Positions 28,001-34,309 of a DNA stretch of 64,000 nt are shown in pieces. The stretch comes from Enoplosus armatus. Its lineage: Eukaryota; Chordata; Actinopteri; Centrarchiformes; Enoplosidae. The notes beneath the pieces were generated by a model. The model had not been told where the DNA came from, did no database searches, and worked only from the letters and a program-made list of their open reading frames with translations. The stretch spans positions 24,712,010-24,776,009 of the forward strand of contig NC_092190.1 of assembly GCF_043641665.1 (NCBI RefSeq), in the 5' to 3' direction. Numbering within the stretch: position 1 is the stretch's first letter; the number at the start of each line of letters is the position of its first letter. The position numbers and the translations under genes were made by a program.

Positions 28001-31000
28001 ACAATTTTCTTCCTCTTCCGCCTACATTACCCACAATGCAACTCAACCACTAACAGTTTATCAGACTTCACACAGCTCCCTCTGGAGACACTGAAGGCCT
28101 TGTACAACTTTTTGTACAGTAGAACTCCCTGACACCTGGTGACACACGCTGATGTGTAAAATCAGTAGACAATATTTTATTGAAGTTCTTGTGTGGCTGA
28201 GTCTAAATCATATGAACACTGGTGTAGTTAAGCGAAAGGAATGAGATCAATCTGAAACATGATCCTCTCCTTCAAACAGCTGAACAAGACATATTTTCAT
28301 GTTCAGCACCAAAACAAGAAGTGAGCTGTTGTGTGAAAGACTGAGAAGTGTCTGACTGCCTGACACCAGACTCAGGGGCTCAGGGTCCACCTCCTTTAAC
28401 TGTGACAGCCTTAACCAAGAAGTTTTACTTACATAAACTGAACTAAAGCTTTGACCACCGGAGATCAAAACGTGCTCACGAGTCAGTTATGTGTCGAAGA
28501 ACTGACAACCTCATTTCTCATTTCTATAGAACTTGTGAGCGAAAACGTTTGGAAAGGAAAGTATAGAGGCTGGATGTCAAACCTTAATACTTATTTGGTA
28601 CCAATGAAAATGTGTCAGTAGCATAAAGCATCAAACGTGCTGAAAGTTAAGATTCAACTCCTCTCTTTAGTGACAAACTTCTGCTGCTTGTGTTTCGATA
28701 ACATTTAACATTTGAGAACTTATTTTGTTAAATGAAAAAAGGCTTTGTAGAATAACATGTTTATCTTTCACAAAAGAAGGAAGTGAAGAGGATCATTTTG
28801 GCATCAGTACCCACCTCAGGTATTTTATTGGCAATAGTATCGAATGATGATTCCCAACAACGTCGTCATGGCAACGTCATCACAGACGTGTTGGTGTTGA
28901 ATATGTCAGCTGATCACTGACACACTGACTTTATTACAGACATTACAGATCTGTTTTTAAAAATATGTTTTACGTTAAATGTTAGTAAACTAATATTGGC
29001 CGACACATTTTTGCCTAATTTCTCCAGTTGTTGGTCGAAATATGTAAAAACACATAAACAGCTGTGTTTCATGTTTGCTCTCTGACAGCTGACCTGCTGA
29101 CAGATCGTCCTCAGGGGGTATTTTTAGAAGCTCGGTCCCTGGAGGAGCTCCAGGCTCCGCGGGGTCTGGCTGATAAACCACCAGCTGATCCCCCGCAGAG
29201 CTCAGAGCAGATTAAAACACCTGTTTAACCCTGAGGGGAACTGGTCTTGGATTTCAATTCCAGTTCAGTTTTAGGTTGTCTTCAAGCTGCATTCAGTTTG
29301 TTTCGATTTTACAAATATGAATGTTTCGCTTCTTGTTCCAAGTTCACTGGAGTTTTTGTTTGCACTGGTTTTTAAATACTTTTTATTGTAAAATATATAT
29401 GTATATATTTGTGACATTGTAAGCTGGAAGATTTCATTTTATGAAAATATAAATATAGTAATATATAGCAATAAAGCACAGACAATACAAATAACATTTA
29501 AAAAACAAATCCAATATTGTTGTGTTTTCCTCTGTAGTTCATACTTCAGTTAAAATTGAACTAATTTAATTTTGTTTCAGCCAACATACGAGCTTTTTAC
29601 AGAACAGGTTTAGTCTCAATAAAAGAACAACAAAGCGTTTCATTATCGTTAGCAGCTGAAGTGTCTGAAGTGTCTGTGATTGTTAGCAGCTGAAGTGTCT
29701 GTGAGCAACACTTCCTTCCTGTCTGCTCACTACTAAAACTTTTACAGTTTGACATCTGACAGTAGAGACTGACAGTCGACCCGGGGACCCTGCAGTGACG
29801 TGTGCCTTAAACCAGCTGGTCAAAAGTGGAAACAAAGAGTCCAAGGCTACTAATCTTGTTTTATTTATTGTTCTTCTGTTGATTGACTAATTGATTAATC
29901 GACTGATTGTTTCAGCAACAAACTGAGAAGAACGTTTCACACTCCCACCTGATAAAATCATGACGTCTACCACAGATTGGATCAGAAACTGTAAACCACA
30001 TTAAAACTTCTTATCTCTAGTTAAAATTCAAGTTCTCAGTTTGAAGACTATGATGACTCATGAATCTTTAAAACCCCAGTTTAAGGATCTTTATCAAATG
30101 TTTGTGTTCAAAACTGAATATCTTCACCGACATCGGCCTGAGAGGCCCAGCAGAGTCGAGTTGCGTACATCGTGGGAACACCAAATCTTTTTTTATTATA
30201 ACTTTATTAAAAATCTGCCGTCCTCACCTTCAGCAGCAGCGTTTGTGATGAGAACTGGACTCATTTTGTAGACTGAATTATTAATCAATCAGTAAAAAGA
30301 AACAATAAATCGGTCGTCAGTAAAGGGTCGGACTGGAGTCACTGTAGTGATGTGGGGAGCCAAACTTTATTTGTTGGCCACAGATGAACTTGTTCTGGCC
30401 TGGCTGGCCCTACTTTGACCCACTTGGACCCATTTGGCCTGGACTGGACTCAGTTGGCTTTGATACGTCCAGGTTGGCTTGAACAATGCTGTTTGGCTCC
30501 ACTTGACTCTGGTTGGCCCTGGTTTTGGCTAAGAGTAGACTCTGACTGGCCCTGGTTGTTTCCTGCTTGGCTCTGATTGGGGTCTATGTACAGGCTGCAG
30601 GTCCTCCTGGTCCTGGTCCAGACCAGCTGAGCGCGCTCACATTCTGGTTATTAAAAGGTTATGAAAACCTCTCTGATTGGTCTGATCCGAACTTCCTGCA
30701 GCGACTCTGAGCTGAAAACTTGAAACACTAAACTGACAAAGTCTGTAAACAGAATCTAGATAGAGATGTACTATCACCGCTGTTTCTCTTTTATTTGAAA
30801 TGGGTTTATACATATTTATGTTTATCATCTTTATCTTAAGTTATTGTTCTTAATATGAACTAGAGCTGAAATAATTAGTCTATTAATCGATTAGTCAATC
30901 ATCAGAAATTGTATTGGAAACTATTTTGATAATCGATCGATAATTGTTTTCTTCAACTTCTGCGATCTAAAGCTGTACATACTATATTTATGTATAATTG

Positions 31001-33980
31001 GGTTTTGGACTGTTGGTTGGTCAAAACAAGCGACTTGAATGTGTCAACTTGGGCTTTGGGAAATTATCTTTTTACTATATACATATATATATATATATAT
31101 ATAAACATATATATACACATATATATATATAAACATATATATATATATATTACATTTTTTTAAATAATTTTATACTACTTACTGACATTTTTGGGACCAA
31201 ACGATTAATTAAGAAATTAATGCCAAGATTTCTGAGTAACTTGGTTATCATCCTCACAACAAGTTTCGGTCAGGGGCGTTTTTATTGAGCAACAATACAA
31301 CAGCAGAGAATCCATCTGATCTACATGAAGTTTTATCTTCATCATGAGGCATTCACTGACAGTCACCTTAAAATAAATAAAAATGATTCTTATAATTATT
31401 GAATTGAATTGAAAATATATAATAAATCTTTAGTTTCCGGAGTCTTAGTGAATCCACTAATAACGATGTAACGAAGCTATTATATTTTATATGATATATA
31501 TAATTATTGTATGAACCGTTTAAAAGCTTGTTGTGGTAAAAATTCAGGCTTTTAAGCTTCTGGGTTAATTTGAAGGTTTATTAAGGGTTAAACTGAGGAC
31601 TCATGAAGGCGATTCAACACACATTTAAACACCAGCCAACACAGTTTGGAAGTGTTTTAACTGTCCAGGTTACATGTGAGATCATTACTTGGGTTAATCT
31701 TATTCAGTTTAGTTTTTGATTTCATCTATATAACTTTCAAACCTTTGAAACTAAGAAACCAGATTACTGTGAGCTTCACGTGTTGGTGAAGGTTACAGCA
31801 TTGCGTTCAGGTTTCAGTGAGTCCCTGAACGCAACACACAACAGATCTGGTCTCAGCTAAACTTAATCTGATGACTCAATGCATGTTAATGAAGTGAGCG
31901 AGTGTGACGCTGACACACAACATTATATCAAGTTATCAAAAAGTGAATCAGCCAACATGTTTCACTGACAGTGGCGGAAAGTATCTGTTTGAGTACTTTT
32001 TCTGCTACTTCACTACATTTAAGAGGCAAATAATGTACTTTTACTGCACTACATTTATCTTACAATGAGTTTATTAAATATGACGAATTGAAGTTTAACA
32101 GTAAAGAAAACTAGCTACAAACAGCTACAACTGTAATATGCTGCTCTAACATTAATGCATCAGTATTAATAATCAATAATAAACATACATACAGTATAAT
32201 ATTGTAACACTCTAAAAGAGGCCATTCTGCATTGAGTACTTTTACTTTTCAAACTGTATTTTTCTGATAATGCTTCTGGACTTCTACTCAAACATAAAGC
32301 AGGACTTTAACTTAATAATGGAGTATTTTTACAACGTGATATTAATACTTTTCCTTAATGATCTTAAAACCAAACTGAATGAAACACACAGCAACACAAT
32401 GAATCTGTTCTTAAATCTTATCTTTTGTGAAAACTTTTTTTAAATCATCAATTTCTTATCTTCATTTTGTTTTCAGGATTTTCTCAATGTTTTTTTTATT
32501 TTACTTTGTCAACCATTTTCCTGTTTTCAGTTAAAACAATAAAAAACATTTAAAGGAACAATCTACTAGTTGTGTTATGCATAAACAACTTTTCCCTTTC
32601 TTTTAATGTAATTTTAAACAATTTTTGACTTGATTATTACTATTAGACTTAGACTTTAAGTCTAATTAAGTCTATTGTATTTAAAATCTTTTTTCCTATG
32701 TGCCCTTTCTCTATATCCTCTTTATATTTAATGAAGTGTTTACATTTTATCTAAAAAGAAAGAAAGAAGTTTTATGTTATAACAAAAACCCAGTGCCTTC
32801 ATTTTAATACAAAAAACAAACATACTTCATTCAACAAATCGTAATGTTCATATCAACAGGACTTCAGCCTCAATCACACTCAAGTTTGAGCTCAAACTGG
32901 TGAATCAGAATAAACATATTTTCATGAACATTTTTCAGTGTTTCTCACAGTTTGAGGATTTATTTCTGGAGACACATCAGTCGTTCGAACAGATTTTTTA
33001 AGTTTGCTCTCTCAGCTCTTGTAACCAGCCAATACAAGTTCCTTCTCCTTCAAAATAAAATAAAAGTTGCAGGATCAAACCACTGACACATCATATGGTT
33101 GTCATATGCACGTTTTGTTTTATAACTTTGTTCTCAAAAGTGCTGCAGATCAGCCAGAATCTCTCCACTCCAGTCTAGTAAAATAAAAACTAAAAATAAC
33201 AAACCCTCAGGACAGACCAACAGCTGTTCACTCTCCAAAATAAAAGCTTCACTGATGTGTCTCTGCTGTCAGTCAGAAACTTCCTCCCCACAGGACTCCA
33301 GGACTCTGTATAATGTAACGGGGGGGGGGTTATCTAACACAGGACACCAAACACTAAAAATAACAGCACCCCCCTCCCACCACACCTCCGTTTGATTGAC
33401 AGCCACCATGTGGCACATAGCTGGAGGAGCAACTGATAGCCCTGCTGCTGATTCCCTTAAAAAGCCATCAGCCGCCCAGCTGAGAGTCCAGTCTGATGCT
33501 ATCAGGGGCTATTCTGGGACGTCCCATTATAACCTTCAACGTGGAAAAGAAGCAAAAAGCCTTCAATATGTCAGTGTCACTTACTGAAAAGTGACTAATA
33601 AAATGAATGGAGTCTGGTAGGAAAGTTTGAGTCTGGTCCCGGTCTGTCAGAAAACAAATGTCTGGGTGTTAAAGTGTAAAACCAGCAGTCTTCAGTCAGC
33701 TGCTGCTTGTCAATCACAACACTTTGGAAAACTTTGAAGACACTTACTTGTCTGCACAAGGATGCCTGGGATGCCCAGAGGGCTGTCTTCAGAAAATCAA
33801 AAATCTCTTTATCCAGAAAATTTAGTCAGAAAATCCAAAAGGAGAACAAGCTGAGCCTCGAAGGAACCCCAAACAAAAAACAAAACTACAGGCCGTCAGC
33901 ACCGTGTAGTTTTGTTTTTCCTCCTGACAGCAGTCCCTCCAGCCGAGGCGTCCAGGCCGGGAACGCTGACTCTGCTCAGA
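975..33980 (-). CDS. ttn: titin, 5' part (gene-level span; exons listed separately)
   Basis: Titin is the giant sarcomeric spring that spans from Z-disc to M-line in striated muscle. This is its N-terminal part on the minus strand. The order seen is noncoding exon 1, ATG in exon 2, Ig Z1-Z2, a proline/serine linker, Z-repeats, further Z-disc Ig domains, and the proximal tandem-Ig segment. Identification rests on near-identity to vertebrate titin at many points, for example [15 protein letters not shown] at the start, [20 protein letters not shown] in Z2, [12 protein letters not shown] in a Z-repeat, [20 protein letters not shown] in the large exon, and [19 protein letters not shown]. Forty-two exons chain with compatible phases (about 9,670 coding nt, no stop). 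Exon sizes such as 204, 288 and 1697 bp and the mostly 261-285 bp single-Ig exons fit titin organisation. The 3' remainder lies outside the window. Whether this is the a or b copy of a teleost pair cannot be told here. Confidence 0.97.
1026..2512 (-). other. ttn: titin intron 41
   Basis: Mostly AT-rich. A GC-richer block at 1680-1990 is open on both strands for over 130 codons but has no Ig pattern or titin-like sequence, so no exon is called. Confidence 0.6.
2513..2896 (-). CDS. ttn: titin exon 41, linker plus Ig domain
   Basis: A short hydrophilic linker ([10 protein letters not shown]) is followed by an Ig with [40 protein letters not shown] and [20 protein letters not shown], then an acidic TEEEE end. 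Length 384 bp, phase 1-1; acceptor TTTCAG, donor GTAACG. Confidence 0.94.
2897..3747 (-). other. ttn: titin intron 40
   Basis: No exon, repeat or motif stands out. Confidence 0.6.
3748..3936 (-). CDS. ttn: titin exon 40, second half of split Ig
   Basis: Encodes [20 protein letters not shown] and [20 protein letters not shown], ending LTLDG. Length 189 bp, phase 1-1. Confidence 0.95.
4317..4442 (-). CDS. ttn: titin exon 39, first half of a split Ig
   Basis: Encodes [20 protein letters not shown] and [17 protein letters not shown]. Length 126 bp, phase 1-1; acceptor TTGTAG, donor GTAAGA. Confidence 0.94.
4543..4827 (-). CDS. ttn: titin exon 38, Ig domain
   Basis: Ig with [40 protein letters not shown] and [20 protein letters not shown]. 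Length 285 bp, phase 1-1. Confidence 0.96.
5464..5695 (-). CDS. ttn: titin exon 37, Ig domain
   Basis: Encodes [20 protein letters not shown] and [20 protein letters not shown], matching the NEDDVDAHW-type Ig of titin. Length 232 bp; donor A|GTGAGT. Confidence 0.95.
5848..6063. mobile_element. 216-bp MITE with 18-bp terminal inverted repeats
   Basis: The left end tttaacctcctaagaccc (5848-5865) and right end aggtcttagaaggttaaa (6046-6063) are inverted repeats with 16 of 18 positions matching. The interior is noncoding. It lies in the titin intron between exons 36 and 37. Confidence 0.75.
6717..6885 (-). CDS. ttn: titin exon 36, second half of split Ig plus start of the next
   Basis: Encodes [38 protein letters not shown] and [17 protein letters not shown]. 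Length 169 bp; donor ACG|GTGAGA, phase 0. Confidence 0.94.
7000..7144 (-). CDS. ttn: titin exon 35, first half of a split Ig
   Basis: Encodes [20 protein letters not shown] and [17 protein letters not shown]. Length 145 bp. Unlike its neighbours, this Ig is divided by an intron, as in known titin. Confidence 0.94.
7471..7731 (-). CDS. ttn: titin exon 34, proximal tandem Ig
   Basis: Ig with [20 protein letters not shown] and [20 protein letters not shown]. Length 261 bp, phase 1-1; acceptor CTGCAG, donor GTAACC. Confidence 0.96.
7732..9228 (-). other. ttn: titin introns 32 and 33 (flanking exon 33)
   Basis: Very AT-rich noncoding sequence on both sides of the exon at 8306-8566; nothing recognised. 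Confidence 0.6.
8306..8566 (-). CDS. ttn: titin exon 33, proximal tandem Ig
   Basis: Ig with [20 protein letters not shown] and [20 protein letters not shown], almost identical to the matching titin Ig. Length 261 bp, phase 1-1. Confidence 0.96.
9229..9489 (-). CDS. ttn: titin exon 32, proximal tandem Ig
   Basis: Ig with [20 protein letters not shown] and [20 protein letters not shown]. Length 261 bp, phase 1-1. Confidence 0.95.
9674..9937 (-). CDS. ttn: titin exon 31, proximal tandem Ig
   Basis: Ig with [38 protein letters not shown] and [19 protein letters not shown]. Length 264 bp, phase 1-1. Confidence 0.95.
10510..10770 (-). CDS. ttn: titin exon 30, proximal tandem Ig
   Basis: Ig with [20 protein letters not shown] and [19 protein letters not shown]. 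Length 261 bp, phase 1-1; donor GTAAGT. Confidence 0.95.
11104..11364 (-). CDS. ttn: titin exon 29, proximal tandem Ig
   Basis: Ig with [20 protein letters not shown] and [20 protein letters not shown]. Length 261 bp, phase 1-1; donor GTACGT. Confidence 0.95.
11444..11707 (-). CDS. ttn: titin exon 28, proximal tandem Ig
   Basis: Ig with [20 protein letters not shown] and [20 protein letters not shown]. Length 264 bp, phase 1-1. Confidence 0.95.
11817..12089 (-). CDS. ttn: titin exon 27, proximal tandem Ig
   Basis: Ig with [20 protein letters not shown] and [20 protein letters not shown]. Length 273 bp, phase 1-1; acceptor CTGTAG, donor GTAGGA. Confidence 0.95.
12436..12702 (-). CDS. ttn: titin exon 26, proximal tandem Ig
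   Basis: Ig with [20 protein letters not shown] and [20 protein letters not shown]. Length 267 bp, phase 1-1; donor AAAT|GTAAGC. Confidence 0.95.
12800..13081 (-). CDS. ttn: titin exon 25, proximal tandem Ig
   Basis: Encodes an I-set Ig with [20 protein letters not shown] and [17 protein letters not shown]. Length 282 bp, phase 1-1 like the tandem single-Ig exons that follow, so an individual exon can be dropped in frame. Confidence 0.95.
13169..14865 (-). CDS. ttn: titin exon 24, large exon: end of Z7 and three further Ig domains
   Basis: A 1697-bp exon, single open frame of 565 codons. It completes Z7 ([20 protein letters not shown]), then gives the near-invariant [20 protein letters not shown]. 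Next come an Ig with [20 protein letters not shown], a second with [20 protein letters not shown], a charged helical linker ([20 protein letters not shown]), and a third Ig with [19 protein letters not shown]. These correspond to the last Z-disc and first I-band Igs in titin numbering (about Z8, Z9, Z10/I1). The size and content of this exon are diagnostic of titin. Confidence 0.97.
14985..15153 (-). CDS. ttn: titin exon 23, first part of Ig Z7
   Basis: Encodes [20 protein letters not shown] and [18 protein letters not shown]. Length 169 bp, donor GTATGT after a split Lys codon. Confidence 0.95.
15250..15465 (+). mobile_element. LINE reverse-transcriptase fragment (L2/CR1-like)
   Basis: With small frame breaks, plus-strand translation gives pieces resembling the linker-to-RT region of fish LINEs ([18 protein letters not shown]). 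It lies in the titin intron between exons 22 and 23, antisense to titin. The family is inferred from these short matches. Confidence 0.6.
15498..15662 (-). CDS. ttn: titin exon 22, second half of Ig Z6
   Basis: Encodes [20 protein letters not shown] and [20 protein letters not shown]. Length 165 bp, acceptor TTCCCAG, donor GTAAGT. Confidence 0.95.
15751..15983 (-). CDS. ttn: titin exon 21, SP-rich phospho-linker and start of Ig Z6
   Basis: Starts with Ser-Pro repeats ([13 protein letters not shown], then [20 protein letters not shown]). It corresponds to the Z-disc insertion of titin, known to carry proline-directed phosphorylation motifs. It continues into [12 protein letters not shown] and the start of an Ig. 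Length 233 bp. Confidence 0.94.
15984..16682 (-). other. ttn: titin intron 20, with possible dispersed repeat
   Basis: The stretch around 16.05-16.35 kb has the look of a teleost dispersed element (gctgctaaatgctccac, gtctgctgtttggtgctgag), but no ends or coding remnant are seen. Confidence 0.35.
16683..16924 (-). CDS. ttn: titin exon 20, second half of Ig Z5
   Basis: Encodes [30 protein letters not shown] and [18 protein letters not shown], then a short tail to MQRIR. Length 242 bp, donor CAG|GTAAGG. Confidence 0.95.
17283..17510 (-). CDS. ttn: titin exon 19, linker and start of Ig Z5
   Basis: Begins [20 protein letters not shown] and ends in an Ig start with [20 protein letters not shown]. 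Length 228 bp, phase 0. The match to titin is strong (SFEERLIKEIEYRI-type linker). Confidence 0.94.
17607..17755 (-). CDS. ttn: titin exon 18, inter-Ig linker
   Basis: Encodes [20 protein letters not shown] and ends SFVSET. It is a charged linker between Z4 and Z5; acceptor TTTACAG, donor GTACTC, leaving phase 0. Confidence 0.9.
17898..18040 (-). CDS. ttn: titin exon 17, second half of Ig Z4
   Basis: Encodes [20 protein letters not shown] and [10 protein letters not shown], nearly identical to known titin. Length 143 bp, acceptor CCACCAG, donor GTATCC. Confidence 0.95.
18041..18463 (-). other. ttn: titin intron 16
   Basis: No exon is recognised; the section 18.22-18.39 kb may be an old dispersed repeat but lacks clear ends. 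Confidence 0.4.
18464..18661 (-). CDS. ttn: titin exon 16, linker and first half of Ig Z4
   Basis: Runs from [20 protein letters not shown] into [20 protein letters not shown] and [15 protein letters not shown]. The Ig is split at the Arg codon shared with exon 17. Length 198 bp. Confidence 0.95.
18752..18821 (-). CDS. ttn: titin exon 15, inter-Ig linker
   Basis: Encodes [18 protein letters not shown] then ITQEK. It fits between Z3 and Z4 and joins flanking exons in phase (+1 in, +2 out). Donor AAAAT|GTGAGT. Confidence 0.88.
19159..19417 (-). CDS. ttn: titin exon 14, Ig Z3
   Basis: Complete Ig with [31 protein letters not shown] and [15 protein letters not shown], essentially the Z3 sequence of titin. 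Length 259 bp; acceptor TTTAG, donor GTAATG. Confidence 0.96.
19536..19595 (-). CDS. ttn: titin exon 13, short linker
   Basis: A 20-codon exon encoding [16 protein letters not shown] then TLIA, leading into Ig Z3. Acceptor TTCCTCAG; donor GTGAGT directly after GCT. Phase 0. Confidence 0.88.
19923..20168 (-). CDS. ttn: titin exon 12, linker before Ig Z3
   Basis: Starts [18 protein letters not shown], a hallmark of titin between the Z-repeats and Z3. The rest is a Pro/Lys-rich linker ending [10 protein letters not shown]. Length 246 bp, phase 0. Confidence 0.94.
20169..21059 (-). other. ttn: titin intron 11
   Basis: Searched by eye for additional Z-repeat cores; none found. No other feature is recognised. 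Confidence 0.6.
21060..21173 (-). CDS. ttn: titin exon 11, linker with conserved [10 protein letters not shown]
   Basis: Encodes [18 protein letters not shown] at its end, matching the conserved titin segment after the Z-repeats. Length 114 bp, phase 0. Acceptor CTCCAG, donor GTAAGG. Confidence 0.93.
21267..21521 (-). CDS. ttn: titin exon 10, Z-repeat and following linker
   Basis: Starts [20 protein letters not shown], a second Z-repeat core. It continues through an Ala/Glu/Thr-rich linker with [20 protein letters not shown] to VQVSQ. Length 255 bp (85 codons), phase 0. No further VATVVAAVD core is found between 20.2 and 23.1 kb. Confidence 0.92.
21522..22641 (-). other. ttn: titin intron 9
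   Basis: Contains the truncated SINE head at 22420-22498. No [13 protein letters not shown] core or other exon is seen. Confidence 0.6.
22420..22498 (-). mobile_element. tRNA-derived SINE head (truncated)
   Basis: The minus strand begins GGGGCGCCCCGGTAGCTCAC and continues with CTGGCAGAGCAC, a tRNA-like head with an A-box, then jumps to a gtcattccccc tract typical of the SINE body. The B-box part is deleted. It lies in titin intron 9. Confidence 0.7.
22642..22734 (-). CDS. ttn: titin exon 9, Z-repeat
   Basis: Encodes [20 protein letters not shown], the core of a titin Z-repeat, which binds the C-terminal EF-hand region of alpha-actinin in the Z-disc. Only 31 codons, shorter than the usual 45-residue repeat. 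Phase 0 at both ends, so it could be included or skipped without a frameshift, as is common for Z-repeat exons. Confidence 0.94.
22735..23760 (-). other. ttn: titin introns 7 and 8 (flanking exon 8)
   Basis: No further coding segment or repeat is recognised on either side of the exon at 23130-23285. Confidence 0.55.
23130..23285 (-). CDS. ttn: titin exon 8, linker before Z-repeats
   Basis: Contains [20 protein letters not shown] and [10 protein letters not shown], aligning with the PPWKQEGYVA segment of titin. Length 156 bp, phase 0 at both ends. Donor GAG|GTGAGG. Confidence 0.93.
23761..23836 (-). CDS. ttn: titin exon 7, SP-rich linker
   Basis: Encodes [20 protein letters not shown] and MTRKQ, a Ser-Pro motif linker as in titin (possible proline-directed kinase sites). 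Length 76 bp; it completes the Arg codon split with exon 6. Confidence 0.93.
23984..24198 (-). CDS. ttn: titin exon 6, proline-rich Z-disc linker
   Basis: Contains [19 protein letters not shown] and [18 protein letters not shown], matching the Pro/Ser-rich segment between Z2 and the Z-repeats of titin. Length 215 bp, acceptor CTGCAG, donor CAG|GTACGA. Confidence 0.95.
24500..24582 (-). CDS. ttn: titin exon 5, Z2 to Z-repeat linker
   Basis: Begins [19 protein letters not shown], the conserved linker just after Z2. Length 83 bp, entering in phase 1 and leaving in phase 0. Acceptor TTGCAG, donor GTGAGA. Confidence 0.93.
24829..25116 (-). CDS. ttn: titin exon 4, Ig Z2
   Basis: A complete Z2 Ig domain in 288 bp, with [14 protein letters not shown] near the start and [18 protein letters not shown] near the end. 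The acceptor is a tandem NAGNAG (GCAGCAG); the upstream AG matches known titin best. The donor is GTCAGG. Confidence 0.96.
25205..25505. mobile_element. hAT-like nonautonomous dispersed repeat
   Basis: It opens with agggctgcaac and runs through alternating atcgattaat motifs and a gtccaaaacacaaagat core to an inverted-like end. This resembles a very common teleost nonautonomous element. It lies in titin intron 3 and has no coding capacity. Confidence 0.6.
25974..26514. repeat. 43/45-bp minisatellite overlapping titin exon 3 donor
   Basis: About 12 tandem units of 45 bp (gtacac type) or 43 bp (ggggtt or gagttt type) run from the intron into the last 12 bp or so of exon 3. On the minus strand every unit contains CCTCGTTACAG followed by GTGAGACC or GCGAGACC, a copy of the exon 3 tail and donor. 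Unit types alternate in a roughly three-unit higher-order pattern. Confidence 0.95.
26503..26706 (-). CDS. ttn: titin exon 3, second half of Ig Z1
   Basis: It encodes the Ig core with SWFRDGQVL and [15 protein letters not shown], ending ELLVT. Length is 204 bp. The donor, ACAG followed by GTGAGACC, lies inside the first unit of a 43/45-bp minisatellite that continues into the intron, so near-copies of this donor recur about 12 times downstream. Confidence 0.96.
27027..27117 (-). CDS. ttn: titin exon 2, start codon and first half of Ig Z1
   Basis: The ATG at 27117-27115 opens [16 protein letters not shown], nearly identical to the titin N-terminus. The full exon reaches 27130 (acceptor CAG at 27133-27131), and the donor is GTAAGG below 27027. 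Coding ends one base into a codon. Z1 with Z2 forms the telethonin-capped N-terminal anchor in known titins. Confidence 0.96.
29055..29225. promoter_or_regulatory. candidate muscle enhancer in titin intron 1
   Basis: Four E-boxes (cagctg at 29059, 29086 and 29182; cacctg at 29218) occur within 170 bp. They accompany a MEF2-like tatttttag (29119-29127) and a GATA-type tgataa. This combination is typical of skeletal or cardiac enhancers. The function is inferred from motif density only. Confidence 0.3.
30850..31245. mobile_element. hAT-like dispersed repeat, interrupted by AT microsatellite
   Basis: Opens with agagctgaaataattag and alternating atcgatta motifs, then a ttgggttttggactgttgg core. 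It is split by an (AT)n tract and resumes to gattaattaagaaattaat. Same family as the copy at 25205-25505. Confidence 0.55.
31076..31150. repeat. AT dinucleotide microsatellite
   Basis: Interrupted (AT)n with acat and aaacat variants, about 75 bp. Confidence 0.9.
31965..32345. mobile_element. dispersed teleost repeat (acttaagtaaaagtac family)
   Basis: Contains gagtactttttctgctactt, actacatttaagaggcaaa, atgctgctctaac, gagtacttttacttt and attaatacttttcctt blocks in the order of a common fish repeat with sea-saw acttt/aaagt motifs. Related copies are at 54.56-55.23 and 57.06-57.26 kb. Confidence 0.6.
33390..33545. promoter_or_regulatory. candidate muscle regulatory block in titin intron 1
   Basis: This GC-richer block stands out from AT-rich intron. 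It holds E-boxes catgtg (33407-33412) and cagctg (33477-33482), a GATA-type site, and a CArG-like ccttaaaaag (33455-33464, one mismatch). The cluster suggests an enhancer just inside intron 1. Motifs this short also occur by chance, so the call is tentative. Confidence 0.3.
33748..33980 (-). other. ttn: titin exon 1, noncoding 5'UTR (inferred)
   Basis: The exon runs from an estimated start site about 25 bp below the TATA box to the donor GTAAGT at 33747-33742. No ATG occurs on the minus strand within it. It contains a 15-bp perfect inverted repeat (33876-33890 with 33905-33919). The first-exon role is inferred from promoter motifs, donor quality and a size near that of mammalian exon 1; it needs transcript support. 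Confidence 0.65.
33876..33919 (-). repeat. ttn: 15-bp perfect inverted repeat (hairpin) in titin 5'UTR
   Basis: The arms 33876-33890 and 33905-33919 are exact reverse complements, separated by a 14-nt GC-rich loop. In the mRNA this would be an A/C-rich arm pairing with a U/G-rich arm about 60-100 nt from the cap. Confidence 0.9.
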
Positions 33981-34003
33981 GCAGGCAGCAGGGCGGCGGG
34001 GAG

Positions 34004-34010
34004 CTTTATA
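34004..34010 (-). promoter_or_regulatory. ttn: TATA box of the titin promoter
   Basis: The minus strand reads GGTATAAAGC here, in a locally GC-rich stretch. A good splice donor (GTAAGT, 33747-33742) lies about 235 bp downstream, giving an exon 1 close in size to noncoding exon 1 of mammalian TTN. The start site is inferred near 33980, about 25-30 bp downstream. The location and the absence of any other TATA/CCAAT pair between the start codon and the 28-bp array make this the best promoter candidate. Confidence 0.75.
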
Positions 34011-34042
34011 CCGCTGTGACATCACACAGGCCAGGGTGTGCC

Positions 34043-34047
34043 ATTGG
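34043..34047 (-). promoter_or_regulatory. ttn: CCAAT box upstream of titin TATA
   Basis: The minus strand reads CCAAT about 33 bp upstream of the TATA box. A near-consensus CArG box (ccattttatg, 34093-34102, one mismatch) lies about 50 bp further upstream and would fit SRF control of a muscle gene. The site types are established knowledge; their use here is inference. Confidence 0.55.
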
Positions 34048-34309
34048 TCAGCCCCGCAGGGCCCTGCAGGGAATCATGGGAGGACGAGGGAGCCATTTTA
34101 TGCAACTCGTCACACCTGTCGGCCACTCTGTGCCAATCTGGGAATAAAACATCTAAACGGGATTATGGATAAATCTGGCAATCATTTTCTTGATGAAGTA
34201 ATTATTCATTTCGTGCTGTTTTCTGGCATAAAAAATGTTTTTTTAAAGTGTTTTCAGAAGAAGAGGAAGACTCAGAGACTCTTGTTTTTTATGCAAAAAA
34301 GTTCACTGG

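Larger units (their letters stand above)
27131..33747 (-). other. ttn: titin intron 1 (6.6 kb)
   Basis: No exon with a convincing reading frame is seen. It holds two motif clusters (29.06-29.22 kb and 33.39-33.55 kb), dispersed repeat copies (30.85-31.25 and 31.96-32.35 kb), an AT microsatellite (31076-31150), and a degenerate tggcct/ttggct-rich stretch at 30.40-30.57 kb. The rest is AT-rich and unremarkable. Confidence 0.7.

Noticed and set aside
33707..34147. Plus-strand open frame of 146 codons over the titin promoter and exon 1
   Set aside because: No homology, and it crosses the TATA/CCAAT region and the hairpin; a chance frame in GC-rich DNA.
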